A DNA stretch of 64,000 bases from Komarekiella delphini-convector SJRDD-AB1. GTDB lineage: Bacteria; Cyanobacteriota; Cyanobacteriia; Cyanobacteriales; Nostocaceae. Position numbers and translations under genes: made by a program. The stretch covers positions 27,160 through 91,159 of the forward strand of contig NZ_VJXY01000030.1 of NCBI RefSeq assembly GCF_014831675.1. The letters are read 5' to 3'. The notes beneath the pieces are model-generated. The model saw only the letters and a program-made list of their open reading frames with translations, did not search any database and was not told the DNA's origin. Within the stretch, counting starts at the first letter, position 1, and the number at the start of each line of letters is the position of its first letter. Positions 9,040 through 18,556 of this stretch are shown here, one piece after another.

Positions 9040-10503
9040 TTATGATGTGGCTTTAGCCGGTTCGCAAAGTGTTGTAATTACTTCGGGAATTACCTGATTC
9101 AAGTTTCCAGCTCCTAAAAAAAGTGCCAAATCACCTGGATGCAGTGTTTGCAACAAGTATTCACACACTAAGGGTAACGTTTGTTGATAAACCACTTGCG
9201 GATGTTGCTTGGCAATTTCCGCTGCCAGTTGTTCACCACTGATTTGCCCTAAATTTGGTTCGCCTGCACTGTAAATATCAGTCAGCACAACTAAATCGGC
9301 ATGAGTAAAAGATTGGGCAAATTCTTCTAAAAAGGTAAGTGTGCGGCTGTAGCGATGGGGTTGGAAGATGGCAACAACTCTCTGCCCTGGTCTTGCCTGT
9401 AAACGTGCTGCGGCGAGAGTAGCGCGAATCTCGCTGGGATGATGGGCATAATCATCAATGAAGGTAATACCATCGACTTCACCCCGGAACTCAAAGCGGC
9501 GTCTTGCTCCTTCAAAAGTAGCAATTCCTTTGGCTATTTCTCCAAATTCTAAGCCCAAGGCTCGACCAACAGCTACCGCTGCTAGGGCATTACTGAGATT
9601 GTGCCGACTAAGGAGCCGCAATTTCAACACGCCCAAAGCTTTGCCTTGTTCCCAAACTAGAGCCGTAGTGCCATCAGCACGATAATCAACATTGGTAACG
9701 GTGTAGTCAGCGTCAGTATCAGAGTGTAAGCTATAGCTGATTGTTGGTTGCAGGCGATCGCGCACTGTAGCACAGTCAATACTACCTACTAATATCTTAC
9801 AACTCTTGGCAAATGTCTGGAAGATGTCAACTACTTCCTCCAATGTATCGTAGTGATCAGGATGATCAAGTTCAATATTGGTAATAATGCCAATTTCAGG
9901 GGCGTGTTTGACTAGAGAACCATCTGATTCATCTGCCTCTGCTACCAAATATCGACTTTGCCCTAATCGAGCATTGCCTTCCCAAGCATTTACTTCCCCG
10001 CCTACCAAAATCGTTGGGTCTAAACCTGCTTGCAGAAGCATATATCCAATCATGCTACTGGTTGTGGTTTTGCCGTGTGTTCCTGCTACTGCAATACTGT
10101 AGTAATCGGCAATCAAGGCTGCTAGTACATCTGAACGATGTAAAACCGGACAACCTAATTCCAAAGCTGCTTTGTATTCTAAATTATTAGTGTTAATCGC
10201 TGTAGAACAAATGACTTGAGGCAGTATTGATTTAGTAGGAGTAGGCAATTGTTCTTGTGAGTTTAATGCTACTTCATTAGTCAATAGCTGAGGGCGAAAG
10301 AATTCGAGATTGCTTGCCTCTTGTCTACCAAAAATATGAGCTCCGATAGATTCCAACTTGTGCGTAATGTGGTTTGGACGAAGATCCGAACCTGATACTG
10401 GAAATTGGCGTTTGGCAAGAACGTATGCCAGAGCAGACATACCTATGCCGCCGATCCCAATGAAATGAAATGGTCTACCACTAAAATCTACAGAATTACT
10501 CAT
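9040..10503 (-). CDS. murC: UDP-N-acetylmuramate-L-alanine ligase MurC
   Basis: 487 aa, normal for MurC. It adds L-Ala to UDP-MurNAc using ATP. The N-terminal domain has FHFIGIGGIGMSALA and VSGSDLRPN (UDP binding). The central ATPase has the P-loop V-A-G-T-H-G-K-T-T-T-S-S, V-A-E-A-D-E-S-D-G-S and TNIELDHPDHY. The C-terminal domain has DDYAHHPSEIRATL and FQPHRYSRT. murB follows downstream on the same strand, a usual cyanobacterial pairing. Confidence 0.97.
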   Translation of the reverse strand: MSNSVDFSGRPFHFIGIGGIGMSALAYVLAKRQFPVSGSDLRPNHITHKLESIGAHIFGRQEASNLEFFRPQLLTNEVALNSQEQLPTPTKSILPQVICSTAINTNNLEYKAALELGCPVLHRSDVLAALIADYYSIAVAGTHGKTTTSSMIGYMLLQAGLDPTILVGGEVNAWEGNARLGQSRYLVAEADESDGSLVKHAPEIGIITNIELDHPDHYDTLEEVVDIFQTFAKSCKILVGSIDCATVRDRLQPTISYSLHSDTDADYTVTNVDYRADGTTALVWEQGKALGVLKLRLLSRHNLSNALAAVAVGRALGLEFGEIAKGIATFEGARRRFEFRGEVDGITFIDDYAHHPSEIRATLAAARLQARPGQRVVAIFQPHRYSRTLTFLEEFAQSFTHADLVVLTDIYSAGEPNLGQISGEQLAAEIAKQHPQVVYQQTLPLVCEYLLQTLHPGDLALFLGAGNLNQVIPEVITTLCEPAKATS

Positions 10504-10908
10504 TTATTGCTCCTCTTACACCACACCACACCATAATCACAAATGACACGCGTATCATAACAGGAATTTGATTTTTTACCGTAACTGTTCGTACATGATG
10601 TTTATATTTGATGCCAAGTTGACTTTTCTGCTCTGGCTTTGTTTATTCAGAATGATTTTACCTTGGTTGGAGGTTTTTGCTATTTCTGAACTGTTGTTAA
10701 GATTATTCTGAAAATTTCTGCCGCATCGGGAAAGAAATTCTTGGTAATGTCAAATACATCTTTTTGGTTACCTTACTGGAATTGCCTGCGTTCATACAAT
10801 GTTGGCGAAACTGATTTTAAATTGCATCAAGCCTAGGCGCGAATTGACTTCAATAGTACATTGGTAATGAAACTATTTTTCAATTGCATAAAACCCAGGC
10901 TTGACTGG
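10504..10908. other. Intergenic region murC / nadD with an imperfect 45-bp duplication
   Basis: The divergent spacer of about 405 bp must hold both promoters. The text at about 10803-10850 (ttggcgaaactgatt...gaattgact) recurs in altered form at about 10861-10910 (ttggtaatgaaactattt...cttgactgg), which looks like an old tandem duplication. The second copy supplies the in-frame codons upstream of the preferred nadD start. Confidence 0.45.
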
Positions 10909-11535
10909 ATGCAGCAACTAGCAATTTTTGGTGGCACATTTGATCCAATTCATTGGGGACACCTGCTCATAGCCGAAACAGCTTTGCATCAAGTACCACT
11001 AAAAAAGGTAATTTGGGTGCCATCGCTAAATCCTCCTCATAAAGAAGCAGCTTTGTTTGAGCATCGCGTGGAAATGCTGCAAAGAGCTACAGAAGATAAC
11101 CCTGCGTTTACTGTCTCACTGGTGGAGGTAAATCGCTCTGGGGTTTCTTTTGCCATCAACACCTTAATCGACTTATCTGCTTTTTACCAAAATACTCACT
11201 GGTACTGGATTTTAGGTTTGGATGCCTTCCAAACTTTACCTCGTTGGTACCGTGGACACGAACTAGCACAAATGTGTGATTGGTTAATCGCACCCCGACT
11301 GCTAGGTGGTGAGACAATAGCTCAAAGCGAGTTAATCTGCAAGCAAGTGGAGCAACAACTGAAGGAGCAGTCATTTACCATTCACTGGCAATTCTTGAAT
11401 ATACCTTTACTAGGAGTTTCGTCAAGTCTGATTCGCAAACTTTGCTGCCAACGCCAGTCAATTCGCTATTTAGTTCCGGAATCGGTTAGAGCGTATATCG
11501 CTAACAACAACCTCTACTCAAACAAATCTGAATAA
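10909..11535 (+). CDS. nadD: Nicotinate-nucleotide adenylyltransferase
   Basis: 208 aa from the ATG at 10909 (MQQLAIFGGTFDP). The frame is open from GTG/ATG codons at 10861, but those 16 residues fall in the duplicated spacer text. The nucleotidyltransferase signature G-G-T-F-D-P-I-H-W-G-H-L is at the N-terminus, with W-V-P-S-L-N-P-P-H-K next; the C-terminal V-S-S-S-L-I-R corresponds to the family S-S-T/S-x-I-R motif. NadD makes deamido-NAD from nicotinate mononucleotide and ATP. There is no fused Nudix domain, unlike some cyanobacterial relatives. Confidence 0.9.
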   Translation: MQQLAIFGGTFDPIHWGHLLIAETALHQVPLKKVIWVPSLNPPHKEAALFEHRVEMLQRATEDNPAFTVSLVEVNRSGVSFAINTLIDLSAFYQNTHWYWILGLDAFQTLPRWYRGHELAQMCDWLIAPRLLGGETIAQSELICKQVEQQLKEQSFTIHWQFLNIPLLGVSSSLIRKLCCQRQSIRYLVPESVRAYIANNNLYSNKSE

Positions 11536-11651
11536 ATTATGTGTTTTTTTATTGATCCGACACTTTATGGTTATGAGTGCTCCCCCCCTTTGCGATATGA
11601 TTGGGGTCAACGATATCAACTTATAAGCATAAATACAGAGGGCAAGACACT

Positions 11652-12665
11652 GTGATCAGAGTTGCAATCAACGGTTTCGGGCGTATCGGACGTAACTTTG
11701 CGCGCTGCTGGGTGGGCAGAGAAAACAGCCAAATTGACCTTGTCGCTATTAACGACACCTCAGACCCCAGAACCAACGCTCACCTGCTCAGATATGACTC
11801 GATGCTAGGGAAGTTAAAGGATGCTGACATTACTGCCGATGATAACTCTATCATCGTTAATGGTAAGACCATTAAGTGCGTATCTGATCGCAACCCAGAA
11901 AACTTGCCCTGGAAAGAGTGGGAAATTGACCTGATCATCGAAGCGACGGGAGTATTTACCAGCAAAGAAGGGGCGCTGAAGCATGTGAATGCTGGAGCCA
12001 AGAAGGTTTTGATCACCGCCCCTGGTAAAAATGAGGATGGCACTTTTGTGATTGGCGTGAATCATCACGACTATGACCACAATAAGCATCACATCATCAG
12101 TAATGCCAGTTGTACTACTAACTGTTTGGCTCCCATCGCCAAGGTGTTGAACGATAAATTCAGCATCATTAAAGGTACAATGACTACTACCCACAGCTAT
12201 ACTGGTGATCAGCGCTTGCTAGACGCTTCTCACCGAGATTTGCGACGGGCGAGAGCAGCAGCCATAAACATTGTACCCACCTCTACTGGTGCGGCAAAAG
12301 CAGTGGCGCTGGTAATCCCAGACCTCAAGGGCAAGCTGAATGGCGTTGCCCTGCGTGTACCTACCCCGAACGTTTCAATGGTAGATTTCGTGGTTCAGGT
12401 TGAGAAGCGTACTATTACTGAAGAAGTTAACCAAGCTCTCAAAGATGCTGCTGAAGGCCCACTGAAAGGCATTTTAGACTATAGCGAACTACAACTAGTA
12501 TCGTCCGATTATCAAGGTACTGACGCTTCTTCGATTGTTGATGCTGCCTTGACTTTGGTTATGGGCAATGACCTAGTAAAAGTTATGGCATGGTATGACA
12601 ACGAGTGGGGTTATAGTCAGCGAGTCCTGGATTTGGCAGAATTAGTAGCCCAGAAGTGGCAATAA
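11652..12665 (+). CDS. gap2: Glyceraldehyde-3-phosphate dehydrogenase, Gap2 type (NAD(P)-dependent)
   Basis: 337 aa from the GTG at 11652 ([15 protein letters not shown]); the upstream in-frame codons from 11601 do not fit the family. The N-terminal Rossmann motif is [10 protein letters not shown]. The catalytic Cys lies in [12 protein letters not shown] (about residue 154), followed by [29 protein letters not shown] and [12 protein letters not shown]. The sequence matches the cyanobacterial Gap2 / chloroplast GapA lineage used in the Calvin cycle and gluconeogenesis. It stands alone between nadD and the convergent thiL. Confidence 0.95.
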   Translation: MIRVAINGFGRIGRNFARCWVGRENSQIDLVAINDTSDPRTNAHLLRYDSMLGKLKDADITADDNSIIVNGKTIKCVSDRNPENLPWKEWEIDLIIEATGVFTSKEGALKHVNAGAKKVLITAPGKNEDGTFVIGVNHHDYDHNKHHIISNASCTTNCLAPIAKVLNDKFSIIKGTMTTTHSYTGDQRLLDASHRDLRRARAAAINIVPTSTGAAKAVALVIPDLKGKLNGVALRVPTPNVSMVDFVVQVEKRTITEEVNQALKDAAEGPLKGILDYSELQLVSSDYQGTDASSIVDAALTLVMGNDLVKVMAWYDNEWGYSQRVLDLAELVAQKWQ

Positions 12666-12712
12666 TTTGTCAGTTGTCATTTGGCATTAGTCATTTGTCG
12701 AAGGACAAAGGA

Positions 12713-13768
12713 CTAATGATTAAAGTGTTGAAATCCCTGACTAAGACTCAGAACTTGGTCAGGGAATTTTTCTTCTTCATCGTGCAACATTACTGTTGAT
12801 TGCGATGTAATCCTGCCCACAATAGCCGCACTCTGACCTAATTGTTGCACTAAGTCATAGGCTGGTTTTTGTGGCAAGCAAAGCACTAATTCAAAGTCTT
12901 CGCCACCATAAAGTGCATATTCCAGTGCTTGCTCTTTTGTCAGCCAGTGTTCAAAAGCTGTTGGCAAGAAAATTTGGCTGCGCTCTAGAATAGCACCGAC
13001 ACCGCTGGCGCGGCAAATTTGCATAACCGCATCTGCTAAACCATCGCTGCTATCCATACCAGCTATGGAAAGTAGAGGAGTAGGAGAGTGAAAGAGGGGA
13101 GAGGTGGGAGAATAGAATGCTAAGACTTGTTGGAGGATTGGTAAGATATCTAATCGTGGTTGGGGGCGTTGGTGTGCTTTGATTAAAACCGTCTTTTCTG
13201 TGTCGTTAAGGTTTTGCCCTAATTCGGGATGTAAGAGCAATTCTAAGCCAGCACGGGAGGCTCCGTGGACGCCTGTAACGATGATCGCATCTCCCACTTG
13301 AGCAGCGGAACGGCGGATAATTTGATTGGGGTAAACTTGACCAAAAGCGGTAATTGCCAGAGTGGTAACAGGCGATCGCACAATATCACCCCCGACAATT
13401 GGAGTATTGTACTGTTGCAGGCATTCTGTCATTCCCTGATACAATCGCTCAACCCAACTCACGCTAACTTGGCCAGGAAGTCCCAGTCCGACAGTCATTC
13501 CTAAAGGTGAAGCACCCATTGCTGCTAAATCTGATAAATTGGCTGCTGCTGCTCGCCAACCAGCATCTTCTGGAGAAGTAGTGACGTTACTAAAATGCAC
13601 GCCGTCAACTAGGATATCTGTTGTCACTACTAAAGATTGCTCTGGTTCCGTCACAAAAACTGCCGCATCATCCCCAATCATCTCTGGAGGACAGAAGCAT
13701 TGCAATCTTTCTAAAAGTCCTTGTTCACCAATATCTTGTACTTGTAAGGAAGATAAATCACTGTTCAC
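12713..13768 (-). CDS. thiL: Thiamine-monophosphate kinase
   Basis: About 351 aa from the GTG at 13768 (VNSDLSSLQVQDIGEQGLL). The frame is open to 13870, but the extra 34 residues do not look like ThiL. Motifs are I-G-D-D-A-A-V, V-V-T-T-D-I-L-V-D-G-V-H-F, NLSDLAAMGA, the G-G-D-I-V-R region, and GMDSSDGLADA. ThiL phosphorylates thiamine phosphate to thiamine diphosphate. Around 13070-13125 a low-complexity segment (YSPTSPLFHSPTPLL) is inserted, again resembling intergenic repeat text. It converges with gap2. Confidence 0.93.
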   Translation of the reverse strand: MNSDLSSLQVQDIGEQGLLERLQCFCPPEMIGDDAAVFVTEPEQSLVVTTDILVDGVHFSNVTTSPEDAGWRAAAANLSDLAAMGASPLGMTVGLGLPGQVSVSWVERLYQGMTECLQQYNTPIVGGDIVRSPVTTLAITAFGQVYPNQIIRRSAAQVGDAIIVTGVHGASRAGLELLLHPELGQNLNDTEKTVLIKAHQRPQPRLDILPILQQVLAFYSPTSPLFHSPTPLLSIAGMDSSDGLADAVMQICRASGVGAILERSQIFLPTAFEHWLTKEQALEYALYGGEDFELVLCLPQKPAYDLVQQLGQSAAIVGRITSQSTVMLHDEEEKFPDQVLSLSQGFQHFNH

Positions 13769-14101
13769 GATGGGTTTTCCGTGTTGCAAAGTTATAAGAA
13801 AACTAATGATTTGCTTTACGGTTATAAGATAAGGGTAACGTCTAGGAATCAGTTGGGATGGTAACAACACCAGTAACCAGCAGATTGGATTACGGAATTT
13901 TCCAAAATTAGCGATACCTGCGGCACACTTCGTGAACGCTGTTGATCAGGTATTTACCGCTGGAAATCTTAGTTAATAGCGCTGATCCCTGAAATTTTTA
14001 GGGCAGGCAACAGATGCCTACCCTGATTCTGAGATTATACAATGCCCTGCAAATAGAGCGATCGCATACCCAACACAGACTCAAGTTTGTTCTGCAACTG
14101 A
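13769..14101. other. Intergenic region upstream of thiL / downstream of cyclophilin
   Basis: Both flanking genes run on the minus strand. At 14000-14024 AGGGCAGGCA / TGCCTACCCT forms a 10-bp stem with one mismatch, without a clear T run, possibly the cyclophilin terminator. A HIP1 site lies at about 14058. I see no gene. Confidence 0.35.
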
Positions 14102-15208
14102 CTATGTTGCTTGCGGCTCAACCAAATTTTCTATGCCTTGCACAACTGTTGCCGATTCAATTTTGTCACCCGCTTTCAGTTTATCCAAAACCTCTTTGCC
14201 TTCGGTGAGATAGCCAAAAATGGCATAGCGACCATCTAATAGGTTGCGTCCTGCGGGTGTGAGTTCCGGCTCAAACAGGAAGAAGAAAAATTGCGAAGAA
14301 CCTCCATTCACTTCACTTTCGGGACGAGCCATAGCCAACGCACCAAAGGCAGAGAAAGGCAAAACAGGCATATCAATGTAACGACCAGCTTCTTCTAGAG
14401 TAATGCCATAGGTAGGCTGCTTGTCGCCTTCAACCAAAATCTCTAAGGGAATGGCGCGATATTGGTTGGTTTTTGGATCAATGAAACCCGCCTCCTTTCC
14501 TGGTGGATCTCCAGTTTGCAGCACGTAAGATTCTTCAGAACGAGTAAACTCTAAGCCGTTATAAAAACCGCGTTGTACCAAATCTACAAAATTACCAGCA
14601 GTGACAGGGGCGCTGTAACCATCCACCACAAGGCTCAGGTTGCCTTTGTTGGTTTTGAATTCCACGGTGGCACGACCTTTAAGTTGAGGTAGGTTACTGT
14701 ACTGAGAAGGCACTTCAAAGGGAAATCCCTTCACCATCGACTCTTCAAGCTGAGTAACGATATTTAGTAGTTTGGCTCTTTCTTGTAGAACGTGTTCTTT
14801 ATCTTTGACGTTCGCCAATTCTTGCAATTTACCCACGCCAGATTTTAATTCAGCAATCCAAGCTTCTGCTTGGGGTTGGCGTTCTTCGGGAACGCTTGTT
14901 AAGATTTGGGAGGGTTTATCGAGAATCCGCGATGCTTGGCTGAGGTCTTTGGAGATAGCACCCCATCGTCGATTCGCCCGCAGCTGGGCAGATATGTCTT
15001 CTAAGCTGGCTTGCAGTTGCCGCACAGGTTTATTATCTATCGGGAGTGCATACCGTAACAGAGCTTTGCCGTCGGTAATTGCATTTCCAGCTGGCAGAGC
15101 GGCGTTACTGGAGGGAGTCCACCCAGATGTAGTTATGCCTAAAAATATTGCTACCAGCAGTATTGTCATGAGGCTGTTCTTCAGCCAGGATTTTAAAAAG
15201 TTAAACAT
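14102..15208 (-). CDS. Peptidyl-prolyl cis-trans isomerase, thylakoid-lumen cyclophilin (TLP40-like)
   Basis: About 368 aa from the ATG at 15208; another ATG at 15232 is possible. The N-terminus has a hydrophobic signal/anchor (SLMTILLVAIFLGITTSGW). A helical domain follows (about residues 50-170), as in chloroplast TLP40 (CYP38). The C-terminal cyclophilin domain starts at ATVEFKTNKGNLSLVVDGYSAPVTAGNFVDLVQRGFY and includes GGSSQFFFFLFEPELTPAGRNLLDGRYAIFGY. The usual catalytic Arg/Phe pattern is only partly kept. In plants this protein assists photosystem II assembly. It is divergent from efp, an arrangement also known in other cyanobacteria. Confidence 0.9.
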   Translation of the reverse strand: MFNFLKSWLKNSLMTILLVAIFLGITTSGWTPSSNAALPAGNAITDGKALLRYALPIDNKPVRQLQASLEDISAQLRANRRWGAISKDLSQASRILDKPSQILTSVPEERQPQAEAWIAELKSGVGKLQELANVKDKEHVLQERAKLLNIVTQLEESMVKGFPFEVPSQYSNLPQLKGRATVEFKTNKGNLSLVVDGYSAPVTAGNFVDLVQRGFYNGLEFTRSEESYVLQTGDPPGKEAGFIDPKTNQYRAIPLEILVEGDKQPTYGITLEEAGRYIDMPVLPFSAFGALAMARPESEVNGGSSQFFFFLFEPELTPAGRNLLDGRYAIFGYLTEGKEVLDKLKAGDKIESATVVQGIENLVEPQAT

Positions 15209-15271
15209 GGCATGGCTCAAATGCAGCATCAAATTGTTGACTGGACGTAACCCATCAATAATCTTCCCACG

Positions 15272-15430
15272 TTAGGTGCTGAGGGAGATGGGGAGATGGG
15301 GGAGATGGGGGGAGATGGGGAGATAGGGAGCAGAGGGGCAGGGGGAGCAGGGGAGGCAGGGGGAGAAAATAATTAATGAATCTTGACTCATGACCAATGA
15401 CAAATGACAAATGACAAATGTCAACTGACT
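15272..15430. repeat. STRR tracts (GGGAGAT, GACAAAT)
   Basis: Purine-rich repeats of GGGGAGAT (15283-15330) and GGGGCAGGGGGAG are followed by CAATGACAAATGACAAATGACAAATG (15393-15420). These STRRs fill the spacer between the cyclophilin and efp genes. Confidence 0.75.
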
Positions 15431-15489
15431 AATTACTCCGCTTGAAGGGTACAATAAATGCCGATTGTCTTCCAAAAATTGAAAGCTTC

Positions 15490-16047
15490 ATGATCTCCAG
15501 TAACGACTTTCGACCCGGTGTTTCAATTGTATTAGATGGGTCTGTATGGCGGGTGATAGAATTCCTCCACGTTAAGCCCGGTAAAGGTTCTGCCTTTGTG
15601 CGGACGAAATTGAGAAATGCTCAGAATGGGAACGTGGTAGAAAAAACATTCCGGGCTGGGGAAACAGTACCCCAAGCCACTCTAGAAAAAAGCACCATGC
15701 AGCATACCTATAAAGAAGGTGATGAGTTCGTCTTTATGGATATGGAAACTTATGAAGAAGGTAGATTGAGTGCAGCGCAAATTGGCGATCGCGTCAAGTA
15801 CCTTAAAGAAGGTATGGAGGTTAATGTTATCCGTTGGGGTGAGCAAGTGCTCGAAGTTGAACTGCCCAACTCCGTGGTTCTAGAAGTTGTGCAAACAGAC
15901 CCCGGTGTCAAGGGTGATACTGCTACAGGTGGCACAAAACCAGCAATTCTAGAAACTGGGGCAAGTGTAATGGTTCCTTTGTTTATTTCCCAGGGTGAAC
16001 GTATCCGCATTGATACTCGTGACGATAAATACCAAGGTAGAGAATAA
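15490..16047 (+). CDS. efp: Translation elongation factor P
   Basis: 185 aa from the ATG at 15490 ([17 protein letters not shown]), the conserved EF-P start; an upstream in-frame ATG at 15442 would add 16 unrelated residues. It has the domain I loop [12 protein letters not shown], whose Lys is the modification site in some bacteria, then [18 protein letters not shown] and the C-terminal [24 protein letters not shown] signature. EF-P relieves ribosome stalling at polyproline stretches. accB follows 110 bp downstream on the same strand. Confidence 0.97.
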   Translation: MISSNDFRPGVSIVLDGSVWRVIEFLHVKPGKGSAFVRTKLRNAQNGNVVEKTFRAGETVPQATLEKSTMQHTYKEGDEFVFMDMETYEEGRLSAAQIGDRVKYLKEGMEVNVIRWGEQVLEVELPNSVVLEVVQTDPGVKGDTATGGTKPAILETGASVMVPLFISQGERIRIDTRDDKYQGRE

Positions 16048-16156
16048 CTTTGTTCTCTACTGAGGTGCTTTCTTACGATTTCAATACCCTACAAGGGATT
16101 AAATTCCTGCCACACTTAAGATTCTAATTTACTCATAGGTCGAGGTAAGAAAAACT

Positions 16157-16705
16157 GTGCCATTGGACTTTAATGAAATCCGTCAACTCCTAGCAACTAT
16201 CGCGCAAACAGATATTGCAGAAGTAACGCTTAAAAGCAATGATTTTGAACTAACGGTACGTAAAGCTGTGAGCGTTAGCACTCAGATGTTGTCGGTAGGT
16301 CAAGCATCTGGTGGTGTGGTTAGTTCGGGATTGACATCGGTTTCACCCGTACCCCAAGCAGCATCAACTCCAGTATCAGAGGGGGCAACAAGTCGCGTTT
16401 TCGATAATGCTACCACTGCAACGCAACTACAGTTGTCAGTAGCCCCCTCAGCAATTGACCAAAGATTAGTAGAAGTGCCTTCTCCAATGGTGGGAACGTT
16501 TTATCGTGCTGCTGCACCTGGGGAAGCGCCATTTGTAGAAGTGGGCGATCGCATCCGTAGCGGTCAAACAGTCTGTATAATCGAAGCCATGAAGCTGATG
16601 AACGAAATCGAAGCTGAAGTCTCAGGACAGGTAATGGAAATTCTCGTTCAAAATGGTGAACCGGTAGAATATGGTCAGCCTTTAATGCGAATTAACCCTG
16701 ATTAA
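16157..16705 (+). CDS. accB: Biotin carboxyl carrier protein of acetyl-CoA carboxylase
   Basis: 182 aa from a GTG at 16157. An N-terminal segment (DFNEIRQLLATIAQTDIAEVTLKSNDFELTVRK) is followed by a Pro/Ser/Thr/Ala-rich linker and the biotinyl domain. The biotin attachment site is E-A-M-K-L-M-N-E-I-E, with Lys at about residue 145; the thumb region is PSPMVGTFYRAAAPGEAPF. It carries CO2 for malonyl-CoA formation in fatty acid synthesis. The efp-accB pair is a common bacterial linkage. Confidence 0.96.
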   Translation: MPLDFNEIRQLLATIAQTDIAEVTLKSNDFELTVRKAVSVSTQMLSVGQASGGVVSSGLTSVSPVPQAASTPVSEGATSRVFDNATTATQLQLSVAPSAIDQRLVEVPSPMVGTFYRAAAPGEAPFVEVGDRIRSGQTVCIIEAMKLMNEIEAEVSGQVMEILVQNGEPVEYGQPLMRINPD

Positions 16706-16762
16706 GTATTAATCTATATATGAAATGAGTCATATACTTTCAATCCTTGCGGGTTAATCCTG

Positions 16763-17107
16763 ATGAAACAAGCGTTGCCTGTACCAGAAGTGGTGCAACA
16801 AGTAGCTGAATACTTCAGCATGTTAAGTGAGCCGATGCGTCTGCGGCTGCTACACTTGCTGCGGGATGAAGAAAAATGCGTGCAAGAGTTGGTAGAGGCA
16901 ACACAGACTTCTCAGGCAAATGTGTCGAAGCACCTGAAAGTAATGTGGCAAGCAGGAATTCTTAGCCGCCGCAGTGAAGGAACTTGCGCCTACTACCGAG
17001 TGGAAGATCAAATGATTTTTGATTTATGTAACCGGGTTTGCGATCGCCTTGCCACAAGGTTAGAACAGCAAGCCCGTAACTTTCGTGTATTAAATGGCAA
17101 GCGGTAA
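16763..17107 (+). CDS. ArsR/SmtB-family winged-helix repressor
   Basis: 114 aa. The winged HTH has EYFSMLSEPMRLRLLHLL, C-V-Q-E-L-V-E-A-T-Q-T-S-Q-A-N-V-S-K-H-L-K recognition helices and a wing with RRSEGTCAYYRV. The classical metal site ELCVCDL is absent (KCVQELVEA keeps only one Cys), so metal sensing through the alpha3 site is unlikely. Other Cys residues occur late (LCNRVCDRL) and might sense redox state or another ligand. It lies 57 bp after accB on the same strand; its target is unknown. Confidence 0.85.
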   Translation: MKQALPVPEVVQQVAEYFSMLSEPMRLRLLHLLRDEEKCVQELVEATQTSQANVSKHLKVMWQAGILSRRSEGTCAYYRVEDQMIFDLCNRVCDRLATRLEQQARNFRVLNGKR

Positions 17108-17407
17108 GGGCTTTGTCATTTGTCCTCATCTTACAAGGTTGAGCCGGTCGCATAGGCGGGTTCCCCGACTTGTGCGTTAGCGTAGCGGTAGCGACGCAGG
17201 AGCGTCACTGGCATCTGATGCCTGTCTTGAAAAGTTTCTTAAGTTGGGCAACTCGCTTACAGAACTTTTCGCTCTTGGTGGGCTATGCCGTAAGCGTTCG
17301 CAAAGCGTCTTGTAGAGAAGCCATGCCCAAAGAGCTTTACGCCAGAAGTCGGCGCTAAGACTTTGCGCTTTGTCATTCGTCCAAAACCAATGACTCTTGA
17401 CTCATGA
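17108..17407. repeat. Dispersed repeat cluster; copy A of an ~88-bp repeat
   Basis: 17132-17219 matches 27325-27412 closely (shared core gcgttagcgtagcggtagcg, then acgcaggagcgtcactgg). Within it GACGC-AGGA-GCGTC is a small hairpin. Further repeat text (gcgttcgcaaagcgtcttg) follows at 17292-17310, then STRR-like sequence to 17405. I see no real gene; short open frames here are translated repeats. Confidence 0.7.
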
Positions 17408-18022
17408 CTAAAGCGGATAATTTTTCTGAAAGCTTTCACGAGTTAGAGGCTGTTGTAACTCTACACCTTCACCACCCAAAACATCCAAGGGTTTGCCGTT
17501 CACATCAATATACACCTTGGCTTTTGGATTTAAAGTTGTCGCCGTGTAAACAACTTGTCCCACGCGACCCATCATTGAGGAACTACCACCACCGCTGGTA
17601 AAATCTTCAGATAAGTTAACGTGAACCTCATTATTGTCTGCTTTCAGCCCCAACAGTTTGGTTCCCTTGGGGATGGTTGTCGAATCTGTGCCTTCTGTCG
17701 GGCCTGCTAACAAACTTTGGAAAGCTGCTTCTAAAGCTTGGTTGGGCTGTGCAGTAGCTACTTTAACTGGCTGGGGAACCAAATTTATATTTTTGTCTTT
17801 TGGTCTGAGCCAATAAATATTAGCGGTTTTCTCATTACCTGGTTGGGTGGTAGATGGTTGCTGTCCTGGTTGGGTTATTTTTTGAGAGGAACTTGGCGGC
17901 GTAGGAGAATTGTTAGAGTTTGAAGTAACCCAAGCTACACCACCACCCACTGCTACAACCGCTGCTGAGACAACTGCAATTACACCTGGAGTTATACGGT
18001 TAGATCCTTGTTGGTCTTTCAT
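17408..18022 (-). CDS. GerMN-domain lipoprotein-like/anchored protein
   Basis: 204 aa from the ATG at 18022 (MKDQQGSNRITPGVIAVVS); the open frame upstream to 18112 adds an unlikely 30 residues. An N-terminal transmembrane helix (VIAVVSAAVVAVGGGVAWV) is followed by an Asn/Ser/Pro-rich linker. A GerMN domain occupies about residues 75-190 (NIYWLRPKDKNINLVP, LLAGPTEG, TTIPKGTKLLGLKADNNEVHVNLSEDF, GRVGQVVYTATTLNPKAKVYIDVNGKPLDVLGGEG). GerMN domains occur in spore germination and cell-envelope proteins; the role in cyanobacteria is unknown. Confidence 0.88.
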   Translation of the reverse strand: MKDQQGSNRITPGVIAVVSAAVVAVGGGVAWVTSNSNNSPTPPSSSQKITQPGQQPSTTQPGNEKTANIYWLRPKDKNINLVPQPVKVATAQPNQALEAAFQSLLAGPTEGTDSTTIPKGTKLLGLKADNNEVHVNLSEDFTSGGGSSSMMGRVGQVVYTATTLNPKAKVYIDVNGKPLDVLGGEGVELQQPLTRESFQKNYPL

Positions 18023-18556
18023 GTTCAAAACCTTCCTGACTGAGGGCTGAATAGTCTTTGTGTGATGAGCAGCCTGGTTAAAGACGATACTTACAAGTGG
18101 AGAGTTTCCCAAAACCTACTAGAGGAAGCTCTCTGCTTCAAAATCTTATCATTCGTAATTTTGCTGGTCTCTTACTCAATTTTAGAATTTGCATTTATAG
18201 TCCGTCACCTGCCTAATTATGTAAATTTAGGGGTCTAGGGAGTGGGGAAGTAGGAAAAGAAAAACTACTGCCCAATGCCCAATGACGTCACTTGATGCCA
18301 GTCTGCTCAAGTTAAGCCACTGCGTTGCGGGGGTTCCCCGTTATGGCAAGTGGCGTGAGAGATCCTTGACGCTCCTACGTCGCTACCGCTGCGCTAACAC
18401 CACGGCGCTGGATTCTCTACTTGGGAAAACCCTATCGCCCTAAAGCCCTTCTCCTGAAGGAGACCGCAGGCGAACGGGCATCCTACGGTGGCGGACGTAT
18501 CTTCTCTACGAGACGCTACGGAAGGGAGAAGACCGCACGCAGTGGCTTTCCCATGC
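18023..18556. repeat. Repeat-rich intergenic region upstream of the GerMN gene
   Basis: After about 210 bp of ordinary spacer that probably holds the GerMN promoter, 18290-18545 is packed with dispersed repeats. It includes the opposite-orientation counterpart of the 88-bp repeat core (tgacgctcctacgtcgctac near 18368) and gaggcg/acgagacgctacgg text at 18505-18525. No gene is evident. Confidence 0.6.
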
